Assembly (NCBI GenBank): GCA_000149265.1
Contig: CH003046.1
Span: forward strand, 1,503,992-1,567,991
DNA: 64,000 bases
Origin: Ciona savignyi
Lineage: Eukaryota; Chordata; Ascidiacea; Phlebobranchia; Cionidae
Reading direction: 5' to 3'
The notes under the pieces are model-generated. The model saw only the letters and a list, made by a program, of their open reading frames with translations. It was not told where the DNA came from and did no database searches. A program made the position numbers and the translations under genes. Every line of letters starts with the position of its first letter. Position 1 is the stretch's first letter. This document shows, piece by piece, positions 37,801 through 47,200 of this stretch.

Positions 37801-40123
37801 GAGCGCATTGCAAACCTGTCCGCCCAAATTCAAGATCTCGAGGGTAAATGCACCTCGCTTCAGCTCACCATCGACAGATTAAGCAATGCTCTGGCGAAAA
37901 CCGAAGAAGGAGAAAGTAGCTTAAAAGACAAGGTGATAAGATGTTCTGATTTACCAAGAACAGCGAACAACGGTTTTGCGTGTGTGTGGTTTGTCTCATC
38001 GCTGGAATTCTGTTTTTGGTTTGCAGGTGCAGTCGCTATCTCTCTCTATGTCGGAAAAAGAGGCCGCTGCTACTTCACTGCATGACAAGATTAGCCAATT
38101 GCAGAAAATGCTGACGGCATCCGAGCACGATCGCCGTGTTTTACAGGTATTACACAACATTGATCTTAAAAAAACAACAGCTGTGTATGTGCACGGGAGT
38201 TACATAAAAATCTTTCTCAAAATAACATACTTAAGATATTCTTCATGACCATACATAATGTAATAACAACATTGCCACGTTTTAATATGTTTCTGACCGT
38301 TGCCTTTTATCCAGGAGCGCCTTCAAGCCGCCCGCCAAACTTTAACAGACCTCAAGAAACAAAATTCAGCACTACAAGAGCGAGTCCAATCCAGTACACA
38401 CGAAATGGAGGATTCTGAAGTCAGACGATCGGAGCTTGAGAACCAATCAAAGAGTCTGCAGCAGGTATAAGGAACAATCATAACGGAATGCTTTTTATGC
38501 TAAATTTTAGATCCCAATATTGCACTCGAAAAGATCTGTGTTTTTCATCTATACTAGTCATGAGTATGCATAAACATAACAGTTCAATGTACATACGACG
38601 TGGCATGAGTATATAGCATTATAATAACAGTGATGCAAACTCCACCTGTGTTGTACATAGATTGATTGGTTTTCAGATGATTGCACAGCATCAAGAGGCA
38701 GAGGCCGGTGGTTTGGAGAGAATACAGAAACTTCAGGAAGAAAAGCGCATCCTGCAGGAACGGATTACTGGACTACAGAGGGCGATTGCTCAACTGGATT
38801 CAGAGAAACGCGAAACACAGAGAGGAGCGGTTCGACTTGAAAAGGACAAAACAGCACTTCAGAAAACATTGGATAAAGTATTTGTTAATTACTTTTGGAT
38901 AAATTAACGCACCAGTTAAAAACTTAAAACGATATCTACAATACGGTAATTGTTCAGGTTGAGCGCGAGAGACTAAAGACGGAAGAAGAATCGATAAAGT
39001 TGGCTGACACAAAAGGGTTATTAAACAGATCTTTACGAGACATGGAATCGGAAATGGATGACGCAAGAAAAACCATCCAGGTAAATTGTCCCTGAAACAG
39101 TAAATTTTATTAGATGTTAGCTTCTGCGTAACTCTGTCGTTTTTCTAGGTTTGCATTTATTTCAATAATATTACATTGAATAAAGTTAATCGTAATGCTG
39201 ATCAAGCTAATGACTTGATCCTTGAATAGGCACTGCAAGTTCAACTTGCGGACAGCGAGCAGACCAGTGCTCAGCGATTGATCGACGTGACAAGTCGTCA
39301 TCGACAAGAGTCGGAACTGGAGATGGAGAGGTTGAGAACCGCCCAAGTTCAAACTGAAAGAACGCTGGAAGCGCGGGAGAGGGCACACAGACAGCGTGTG
39401 AAAGGATTAGAAGAGCAGGTGAGCTGTGTGGGCTAATGACACCGACCCTTATCTAGATCATATAAAAATGACCCGGGTAACGAAAGTAGTAGTCGCTGGT
39501 TTGAAAACTTCCCAATAAACAATCGCGGGAGATTTAAAAAATATTACTTATGTAACTAAAATTGCCTTTTAAGATTGTAGTATAAAACTGAGGTTAAATA
39601 TCGTTGGGTTGACAGTCAGTTACACTTATTCAACAATTCTAAATTACAGTTTCCACAATCGTCGTTCAGATTTCGATCATTAAACAAATCAAGACATTAC
39701 TAACAGCAAGGGTTCGAAATCTTTCGCACATTTGTTAAATATCATCGTAGTTAGAAGGGGCTTTAGATTCATATTAGGAATCGTGATTTGTGTATCATTT
39801 ATAACAGGAAAAGTAAAACTGTCGTAGCCGACATTCATTTAGCATGTAACGGATGCTTACATGTAGGTGTAGTACCGGTAGTCGAGCGATTATATGTTGT
39901 ACTTCAAAGCAGTATCGTTATATAACTGTGTATGTTCGTGTGCAGTCTTATGTAAACGTGTTTTGCATGTCGTTTGCAACGTCAAAAGTCATGCCTCTGT
40001 GGCTTGTAACCACCGGTATTGACAACAGCCGATTAACTTCGTCATACTTTTAAGGTTGCCACATTAAAGGACCAACTTACGCAAGAAATTCGCCGACGAC
40101 AGCCGTATACTTCGCATCGGTAA
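16880..40123 (+). CDS. CROCC: rootletin (ciliary rootlet coiled-coil protein)
   Basis: Rootletin polymerises into the striated ciliary rootlet below basal bodies and links centrioles. I reconstruct 41 exons, all GT-AG with matching phases, totalling 6,204 nt and about 2,067 residues (human about 2,017). Exon coordinates are given in the next four entries. Exon 1 (16880-16957) ends LEQVIQ and continues across a 2.5-kb intron into NVEDTVL, the counterpart of LETVIQTLESSVL in human (recalled). Further matches run along the whole length: ELNRVEDLL, YNAVSER, KLQAYQEGQQRQAQLVQKLQ, SPRRGRSP, KRQLQVQ, DPEVVRAALRDFLQELK, RERAHRQRVKGLEEQ. Almost everything is heptad coiled coil except two Ser/Pro/Arg-rich hinges near residues 510-550 and 1475-1550. 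The last exon ends at TAA 40123. No frameshift or missing segment was found. Confidence 0.96.
19311..19400 (+). repeat. 30-bp tandem repeat, 3 units, before rootletin exon 2
   Basis: CAGTAATATT recurs at 19311, 19341 and 19371 with exact 30-bp spacing. Units 1 and 3 also share TTTCCGAGTTAAA. It lies in intron 1, 43 bp before exon 2. Confidence 0.85.
20931..21200 (+). mobile_element. SINE-A copy in rootletin intron 3
   Basis: It runs from TGCGTCCGTCGTCGCC through the B-box region and GGTAACCCGACGGTGGGCGC to AACATGAATATCCTATCCTA. The extreme head is rearranged. It lies in the largest rootletin intron (19949-23347). Confidence 0.88.
21201..22990 (+). other. rest of rootletin intron 3
   Basis: No gene is supported. 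Overlapping frames on both strands at 21658-22082 (77-86 codons) lack splice or domain support. The region is otherwise AT-rich unique sequence. Confidence 0.5.
22994..23056 (+). CDS. possible alternative first exon of rootletin (a)
   Basis: An ATG opens 21 codons (MSSSDEEDAGAMESVRTKVN then R) and meets the consensus donor GTAAGA in phase 0. Spliced to the exon at 23348 (phase 0) it would give a rootletin lacking the first 112 residues but with a new acidic-Ser start. No strong acceptor lies just upstream, so it would need its own promoter. Chance is possible given its small size. Confidence 0.35.
23821..23867 (+). CDS. possible alternative start extending a rootletin exon (b)
   Basis: The sequence TATTAATTTGATAG ends at 23820, and eight bases later an ATG (23829) opens MTDSSNPFVLRLQ, continuous and in frame with the exon at 23868. 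Used as a cis acceptor from the preceding phase-0 exon it would read into a TGA at once. Used as a trans-splice site it would give a clean nested start. Confidence 0.35.
25044..25090 (+). CDS. possible cassette or alternative first exon of rootletin (c)
   Basis: After ATAAGAATTAG, the frame TTA-ATT-ATG leads into MDLTTEVASLREK and the donor GTGACT at 25091, phase 0. It can be included between the exons at 23868 and 25143 without shifting frame, or act as a start. The residues suit a coiled coil. Human rootletin, as I recall it, joins directly here. Confidence 0.35.
26277..26355 (+). repeat. 41-bp direct repeat in rootletin intron
   Basis: ACATTGCTAAAATAAACTAC followed by TTAAGAGTTAATTTTTA occurs twice, starting at 26277 and 26318, almost without mismatch. 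This is a recent duplication. Confidence 0.9.
26370..26575 (-). mobile_element. degenerate SINE-A copy in rootletin intron
   Basis: Collinear weak matches are GGCAATCGTCAGATTACC, ATATTCGGGTTACCGACGCTA, AAATCACTGGGTCCTAGGCA, GCGACTAGTTTCG. Ends are eroded. Confidence 0.55.
27452..27621 (+). repeat. about 45-bp tandem repeat, 3.5 units, in rootletin intron
   Basis: The block GATTAAATCACATGTTTTAA followed by AGATATATGTCCAC recurs with 44-46 bp spacing between the exons ending 27423 and starting 27680. It is intronic and non-coding. Confidence 0.9.
27999..29510 (+). other. CROCC: rootletin exons for the first Ser/Pro hinge
   Basis: Exons 27999-28216 and 29357-29510 encode residues 447-570. The first carries LRDIAQSVIADADLAMALSD and ends HSPR. 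The second carries repeated SP and RR steps (RRPYSPMR, SPGRRSPRRGRSPGIRG), then ALQKRQLQVQ. The intron between them (28217-29356) holds a separate long open frame, described on its own line. Confidence 0.93.
28774..29297 (+). CDS. unexplained 147-codon open frame in rootletin intron; possible alternative first exon (d)
   Basis: An ATG at 28855 opens a frame without stop well past 29300. Its start is preceded by the acceptor TTTTGTTATTTTAG (ending 28773) and an 81-nt leader. I do not recognise the protein. It is polar, with a Ser/Asp patch (SSSDDSGFFSPR), an acidic stretch, a basic TLQKRSRDK and a Cys-rich end (KCLPCQACSR, ITCKC). Two exits fit rootletin. The strong donor GTAAGAGT at 29272 (phase 0) matches the exon at 29824. 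The weaker GTTAGC at 29298 (phase 2) matches the exon at 29357. Either would give a rootletin lacking the head and first coiled coil. It could also be an independent gene or chance. The 144-codon antisense frame is judged a shadow. Confidence 0.4.
29655..29795 (+). mobile_element. degenerate SINE-A fragment in rootletin intron
   Basis: Blocks GGATTAATAGGTTGTACTAA, CTGAAGGAACAACTCCATCA, CATACAACACATTGCGA and GACGGGGGCGCGAAG follow SINE-A order. It lies just before the exon at 29824. Confidence 0.6.
29824..36035 (+). other. CROCC: rootletin exons for the central coiled coil
   Basis: Exons are 29824-30023, 30081-30263, 30366-30510, 30586-30732, 30797-31027, 31086-31279, 31338-31465, 32403-32572, 32805-32939, 34233-34412, 34511-34654, 34722-34805, 35010-35171, 35251-35403, 35490-35657 and 35798-36035. 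They encode residues 571-1457, uninterrupted heptad coiled coil rich in Glu, Lys, Gln, Leu and Arg. The two largest introns are 31466-32402, with nothing recognisable, and 32940-34232, with a SINE-A fragment. Confidence 0.93.
33001..33180 (+). mobile_element. SINE-A copy, 5'-truncated, in rootletin intron
   Basis: It begins inside the element (TTTTCTGGGTCCTATTAAAT) and is crisp from GGTAACCCGACGGTGGGCGC through AACATGAATATCCTATCCTA. It is truncated like 10176, consistent with retroposition. Confidence 0.88.
36096..40123 (+). other. CROCC: rootletin exons for second hinge and C-terminal coiled coil
   Basis: Exons are 36096-36231, 36458-36598, 36835-36970, 37153-37398, 37535-37714, 37792-37932, 38027-38146, 38315-38464, 38677-38877, 38958-39080, 39230-39418 and 40055-40123. 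The first two form the second hinge (SPMRGSYRSPSSSPHR, then SFSPSFRRSASPT). The rest are coiled coil ending VATLKDQLTQEIRRRQ before a short tail. The last intron (39419-40054) has no other gene. Confidence 0.93.
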
Positions 40124-41015
40124 ATTGTCGTCAATATCTATTGTCTTCTGCAGTGTGCCAACTTGCTGTCGCTTTAAATGCGAACTTTCAGACTCGATTT
40201 TCGTTTGTATCTGTCATATGTGTACCAGATAATGTATTAGAAACACACAGTATTTTTTGCACAAGTTATATATAAATTTTAGCTTGTATAGATACACTAT
40301 GTAAAAAAGTTGATGGGCGAACCATACTTGCCGATAAACTGCACAACGGATAAAATTATAATTATAAATATATACATAGTGTATTATATATCGGAAGTAC
40401 ACTGTAAAGCTTCGATGCTTCACAATACTATCATTGATTTCATTGTTGTAAAATACGTACAAATTTCTTTGCAAATTGTTATTGTATAAAACGTTGATTA
40501 GGTAAACCTAATCTTGTACAATCGTCCTGTAAAATTTCTTCAATTCGAAATCACTGTCCGCAGTTTACTATTAATTTCCGTACCGTTGCCTTTCGGCCAT
40601 GGTGATTTTTCTATCGCTACATGCACTCTTTTATACGATTAGGTAACATATAATTTGTACAAATTAAGACAACACCACTGTAAAAATTGTAAACACCAAA
40701 CCACCATTTATTATATAGCTTTTTCTTCGTGTTTATATGTGTATATTTTAAACGCAACTACTGTAGTGTATTTACAAAAAAAGAGTATATTTTTGCATAA
40801 CTGTTTTATATTCTTTTTGTTACAAGTAATTTTTAGCTACGTAGTCCACAAACTTTTAGATTAATTTCAGAACGTGTGTAGGTGGCGATAATCCGTCCAC
40901 TGCATGGCGCACTCTCCCCTGTTCCTTGTACCAAAATTACTTTCCAGATTACGTTGGCCTTTTCGTTCATAGAAACTGTATGGTATTTAAGTAATAAAAA
41001 TGCTGTGGTGAAAAT
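40124..41015 (+). other. CROCC: rootletin 3' UTR and poly(A) signal
   Basis: A very AT-rich stretch follows the stop codon. The first canonical AATAAA I see is at 40993-40998, which would give a 3' UTR near 890 nt. The small plus- and minus-strand frames within it are AT-driven. Confidence 0.5.
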
Positions 41016-41175
41016 ACCACCACGACGGTAATATATTTTTAGAGTCGGCTTTATTCATTTTCGAGAAAAACATGCGAATGTTTATTATGTTCCGATGTAC
41101 TTAAATGTACGAACAAGTTATATTTAGATGATTAATGAGATTTTAGCAGTACTCTATGATATACATATAGCGGGG

Positions 41176-41484
41176 TTAGGGCTCTATAACATATAATAGG
41201 AGAGAAAATCCAAATGCCACCACTTGAACACGCCGAATATGTTGTTTGCATCGCCTGGGCAGTATATGTAGGACACGCGCCCAACACAGAGTGGAGACTT
41301 GAAAGAAGACTGACATTCTCGTGTCTAGTATATTTTGTAAACTTCGATAATCCTCATTAATCTTTGTAGACGGCGCGTGGTGTCCTTTTAGCGAACTGTA
41401 ACTGTCGGAGAGCGACAAGCGAGAAGAGAGCTGCATTATGTGAGGTGTCGGTCGCGCCACCGAATGCCCATCAGCAGTAGGCAT
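41176..41484 (-). CDS. unassigned 102-codon antisense frame downstream of rootletin
   Basis: An ATG at 41484 opens a Ser/His-rich frame (MPTADGHSVARPTPHIM, SSRLSLSDSYSSLKG). I recognise no family. The first half has balanced codon use and looks coding; the second half (Cys and hydrophobic) does not. It may be a first exon ending at a GTTTAC donor after DYR, or a chance frame. No partner exon was found. Confidence 0.2.
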   Translation of the reverse strand: MPTADGHSVARPTPHIMQLSSRLSLSDSYSSLKGHHAPSTKINEDYRSLQNILDTRMSVFFQVSTLCWARVLHILPRRCKQHIRRVQVVAFGFSLLLYVIEP

Positions 41485-42496
41485 GGGTGGTAGGATTTAT
41501 TTGCCTTAGTGACACGACCGTGTCGCGGCGACATCAGTACAGCATTTTCGGATGTATGGCCCGACTAAGCCATGACGTACACTACCGCGTAATGAACGGA
41601 TTCACGTCCACAAATCCGACGGAGCGCCTCTCGTATGTTGACATCCACAAAACAATCTGAGAGTTAGTCTGCATGACGTAAACAATGTTATTGGGAATGG
41701 AGACTTTCGCACAAAGCTGCACTGGGAAATGTATCGAGTTGTGGTCATTAGATCACGATCTATAGGATTTTTGGTGAACTGTGATGGCAGTAAAAACATA
41801 CCGCCGATCGATTTCAAGTTATAGTCAATATAATGAAGCCATGAACTTAGACGGAATGTTTTCAAATCCGCTTACCAAACGAGATTTGTTTGACAGTATT
41901 CAGTAAAATTCATAGTCGTGATTTAAACATCACGTGTTTAGTCGCTTGCTTGAAATCATGTTCTGTCTGAAGGTATATGATCGAATAAAATAATATGACT
42001 CGGACTACTGTGAATTTTCATAATACAGATTTGATATGTCACCAAATATGACAATGTGCATCTTAAAAACACTTATGCGTATGCATATCGGTATCAACTA
42101 TTTTGGGAAAACTATTCGTCATACAAAACTTTTATAACGTTGTTTGTTGCGTATGGTGGCATAGTATTTCCACTCTTTCTAATTATATAAGTTTTACCTA
42201 TGAATGCTTCATTTTTAATCGGTGATTCTTAGTACAAGTTGCGAGATCTGCCGATTCGGATTGCGGTTACTAAAAATGCTCTGTTTACGCGCGTCAAGTA
42301 GACAGGGTTCACGTAATACAAACGGGATTTTCAAGTTAATCAGAACTTTTACCGCGAAAGTAGTGACGGGGTTGGGGTGTAAACGGTGATAACTTCGTAC
42401 CAGTTCATACTGGTGGGAATGGAATTTAAAAACACACCTTGATTTGGACAAAATCAACCCTACTCTATATAAGGAAACGATATATCGATATATATA

Positions 42497-42528
<32 letters not shown>

Positions 42529-43640
42529 ATTTTTGTAATGCTCAAATTATGAGTAAAATGTTGTTGCCACAATATTTTCTTTAGGCGGTTCGTGATTAAA
42601 ACTTTAGATTCGTAACAGCTTGAATCTCAGAATCCATAGTATTAACAACGAGCTCTATAGAGTCCACCAATACAGCATTAAAAATGCAATTTGCGTTTAC
42701 CACCAAACACTAGTGATGTCTACATAATCAATTCTGGATAAAATTTACAACGCAAACGTTTTTAAAATAAAGAGGGAACAAGAATTAGGGAAATGCCACC
42801 ACACTGAAGGCCGCTACCGCAATTACGCGCCACTACCAAGAAATGACACAAATTATTAATAATTCTTAATTATCCGGTCGGCTATTGTTGCTTGTAGGGC
42901 TGCTTTGTGTACTTTATTGTGTTTGGTGGCAACTTATATTACTGTAATTGCCACACAACAATAGGTCCAGTAACCCAGCCGTTAGGCACATAACAATATT
43001 CTGACAATTAGGCAGTGACAAATCATGCTTATACACCGTAAGTTCTTAGCCTTTCCAAAAACGCCCGAACGGATGATCGCCATCTTATCCTTTCACATTT
43101 CCACAGTGTTATATCAGCAAATAATGATATGATTTTGCATTTGCAAAAATGACGATCGTAAAACAAACAGCCTTCGTATCATAGTCCGTCTCCATTACAT
43201 ATTTGCATGTACAATAATAAAAATAATACTAAACGATCAACGCTCTTCAATACTACTTTAAAGAGAGGCGTAATGACAAAGTCAATAATCGCATAGCGAG
43301 CGACCCAGTGATTCAAGACCAGGGCCGAATCGGAAACGTGACAAAAGTGAACTGTTTATATGCTGAGGGCTATTACAGATGTTTATGTTAACTACCGTTG
43401 GGGGCCCGGTGCGACAATTACGAAATACATAAGAGCATTTGCGCTTGCATGCACATAAATAAAAGTATATTGCAAACTGCGACACCGCCGTGAGCACTAC
43501 TTCGAAATAAATAAACAACTGACATTTCCAATACTTCAACTAACTTGCACGAAAGCCGAAAGCAAGTTGCACGGGCTAAAGACTAATTGTCAGAGGTTGT
43601 CAGGTGAAAATGTTCGATGACAGCAAAATAGGCTGTCCCA
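41485..43640. other. intergenic, no gene seen
   Basis: AT-rich sequence contains a (TA)n microsatellite at 42479-42526 and scattered short frames without motifs. Nothing else is recognised. Confidence 0.6.
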
Positions 43641-43644
43641 ACAG

Positions 43645-43777
43645 AGTATAAAAGTTTGTATCTTGGTTTCGGCGCACTGTCAGTTTTTACCTACGACCAC
43701 AAATACAAGGATATAGTTGTGTACATTTAAGAAGGTCAACATTGGAGATTCAGATTAAACGAAAACATTTTATACAG
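43645..43777 (+). promoter_or_regulatory. TATA-type promoter candidate with non-coding first exon
   Basis: AGTATAAAAG at about 43647 is followed, some 30 bp later, by a CACTGTCAGT initiator-like stretch. At 43778 the donor GTAATACG ends a leader without ATG. A good acceptor, CACCTTTGTGTAG (ending 44042), and a donor, GTAAGTGG, at 44226 could define a second exon. The next downstream coding gene is at 49909, so this may be its distal promoter or a non-coding RNA. Confidence 0.3.
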
Positions 43778-44229
43778 GTAATACGAAATTTGTCATGTAA
43801 CTAATTTGAATATAAAAAATCTGTACATGACGTAATGGAAGATAGTTTGCAATATGTTAAACATGTATACATGACTAAGCAAGGGATTAAACTGCAGAGC
43901 GTTGTGCGAATATGTGTTGTAAATGCCACTTTTAATCCTCCGCCTGTCGATGAATATGTTTATTTTAAGATCACATTCATGGCGGCTCAGTACATGTCAA
44001 GCGGTTGTTGCATAGGTATATAGTAAGTTCACCTTTGTGTAGGCTACAGTCCATGCTCGAAATACGCGCCGGTGAAGTCGGTTGCGGTAAGATATCAAAG
44101 CTACTACATTTTTTGCGGTGCTGGGTCAATAGGTCACATTTAGTTCGTGCGGATTTAAGTTCGGATTGTAACCGCCTCTGCAGTGTGCAGTGTACAGGTC
44201 GAGTCGGCTGTCACCGACAATATCTGTAA

Positions 44230-47200
44230 GTGGTCTCACCCGGGCCAGCGTTGCTTAGAATTTAGCGCGAGGTCCTCAATTAAAGCAACTTAATAATAAT
44301 TCTTGCGATATTAATTCACTGCAAACCTGCCATTTTAAATGTTTGAACTCAAGGCACGTGAATTTCCCGGTACCAGTTACTGGTGTAGATATCGCATGCT
44401 GTAATTTTGACTGTGGCATGTCGCTTACCGCACTGTTATAGATGTATTAACTTTAAAAATAGAACTTGAAGTGGGGTAGATGCTAATGCGGGAATAATTG
44501 CATTTTTAAACCAAGGATCCACTTTTCGCTAATTAGTTTGGAGTGGGAATTAACACGCGTATGGTTATGTAATGTCTTACGCTATGGGTGTTGTTCGTTA
44601 AGATTAACATATCGACCATTGAATGCCTGATATCAAAAGATGTTTTCGACGGAAATAATTAGCATTTAGAAATACGGAAAAGCATCGGAATTTTTAAGAT
44701 TTTTAAACATAACATTAAGAGCTGATGACTTCAGGTTACCGAGAACCTCGCCTAAAAGTGTAACCCAAACAGGTACATATGTTCATTAACTAGTGTACTT
44801 GGGTTAACGAAGCATTATATAATTAATTATTTATAAAAACGAGTTAGACCGGCTGACCAAGAAGTATTATAATTACATCGGTAACTTCTCAAATCGGCTA
44901 ATATTGTGGCTAGGCTAAATTTTTCACCCATTTATACTTGCTTGGAAAATGTAGTGACGTGTCCAAGTTGCTTGAAACGAAATACTTTGTAAAAATAACC
45001 GTAATCCGGTTAAAGCTAATTTTTCAAAGGGACATTTATATATGAATTTGTAGAGCGATGGTGACTTTCTCCTTAACATTGACATGAATTTAAACCTAGT
45101 CGACACATTTAGCGTGTGACGTCAATTTCTGCCGTAATAAAATGGTTAAGTTGTAATGTCACTTGTGAGCGCACTGCGCAAATGTATCTTGCGGGTTATA
45201 TTTTTACATTCACATGTCGTCACCTGTGAAACGCATCAGACTGTCGCCGTATTTTCAAGCACGATCCTGATTAATCGAGGTTGTTGAAGCCGTGCCCTTC
45301 AAGCCAGGGTTGGGTCGTGGATCTCCGGCTCGCTTACATGCTTTTGCCCTCATTTCGTGTTGCCACGCAGCGGATATGTTTTCGTGACCGAGATTCTCAT
45401 GTAATACCTTGCTGACCAAATGAATGCTACACCTGAGATTACGTCACGCTGTTATATAATTTAAAATTGTATTCAAAACTTCACGGGATTGGCTGCGGCG
45501 AGAAATAACTTATTTGTGTGCGATCCGGCCATTTATTTACACCAGAAATATCGTTGTTTATTTGGGTTTTTGCTGCAGTGTCGTTTAAAAGTATTGTATT
45601 TGTGCTTAAATAGCCACGATTTCGCAGCGCCGATGTAGCACCGACCTTAAATTGCAATACGAAGAGGTGTTTTTTGCACAAATGCTTCGTAAAAGGTCAT
45701 GCTTCACATTTAAAGATCAATCGTGACCAGCAGAAATTATATAGGGTGAGGACATGAGCTATGTGGCAAAAAGCTAAGAAAAATTAATTTAATTTTTATC
45801 AATCATCCATTACAATATAATTTAATACGAATAATCGTTATAGGGACATTTAATTAACACCTCAATACTTTATCAAATGCCACCACTGTAGAAACTCAAA
45901 AAAAACGACCCTACTATTCCCCAACATTTAAAAATACATTTAATAATTTAAATTAAATTAGCCTTGAAGTTTAATATAATATTTGTAAATAAATTCGTTA
46001 ATCATTTTATCACCATGCGATAACAAGAGCCGAAAAGCTGAATCGCCATTTTGTCATAAACAGTGTTCGAAGATTTCATTGTGAACCGAGTAAAATCTTC
46101 TAGTGTCAGAGAATATAAGATGCACATACGCAACCAATACATTTACAAAGTTATCTCAGGTATACAAATTATTTTTACTTACTAATTAAATTTACAAATT
46201 ACTTTTTTTATAAGATGGACTGATATGATTTTCTTGAGACACAATTTTCACGGCGAAAGCGGCAAAAAAACTTGAACAACACTCAGATTGGCTAAATAAC
46301 ATATCCAGGCACCCTTCCTCGCATTTGGAAATTTCCCGTGTGAAATACAACCGGTGGAACAACGTTGTAAAGGGTCGCATCATTAGCTTCATCAAGCCGG
46401 ATTAAAATCGCGTCATGTGCCGTAATAAGCTGTAGACGACCTCGGTCAGTCTAGAACCTTAGCGATTCGCTATTCACATGGATTAAACATTAATGTCATC
46501 AATGTAACTCGGATATTTTTTTAATCTAAATTTAACTTGGTTTTCCGCCTTTGTGCTTGAGGGACTCGCACATCGTGTCGAGTTTTTACCTTTTTAGGAA
46601 GCAAAGAAAGGAAATAAAATGATGAAATTGAGAAAAAACTAAGCACATAAAACGTGATCTCATTAACCATGTTTTTTTGTTGTATAAGAGTTCAAACTAT
46701 ATTTAGAATTAAATCACTACTTCAAGAAGTAAATAAATCTTTTTATGTAATCTTTTTGTATTTATAGTCACACTTGTAGTTAGCCCTCCGTTAAGACATA
46801 ATCCATGACAATTCACCTCAAAAATAAAAAATACCAATTTTCCTGCTGACAAATGACGCTTTAAAAAAAGTAATTACGAATGATTATCGTCCAAAGTCAT
46901 GCACGACTAACGAAGTCACACCGATTACAGTTCTAGCATCACACACCCTGAAATATTAGATGAAATGGATCACAACTTAATCGTTGTTGAACAAGATATC
47001 AAGATAAGATAGCGACAATCAATAACAATAGCTGCACGATTTATACCCGCACCCGCAAACGTCTCTAGGAAAAGCTACTGGTTTCAACCGCATAATATAT
47101 CAAGCAATATATCAGCGAGCATTGACGCAAGGCTGCGGTACGAACCGTGTTAGTATTCGCCCAAATCCACTCCGGTACACCGCATAACATCGCCCGCCTT

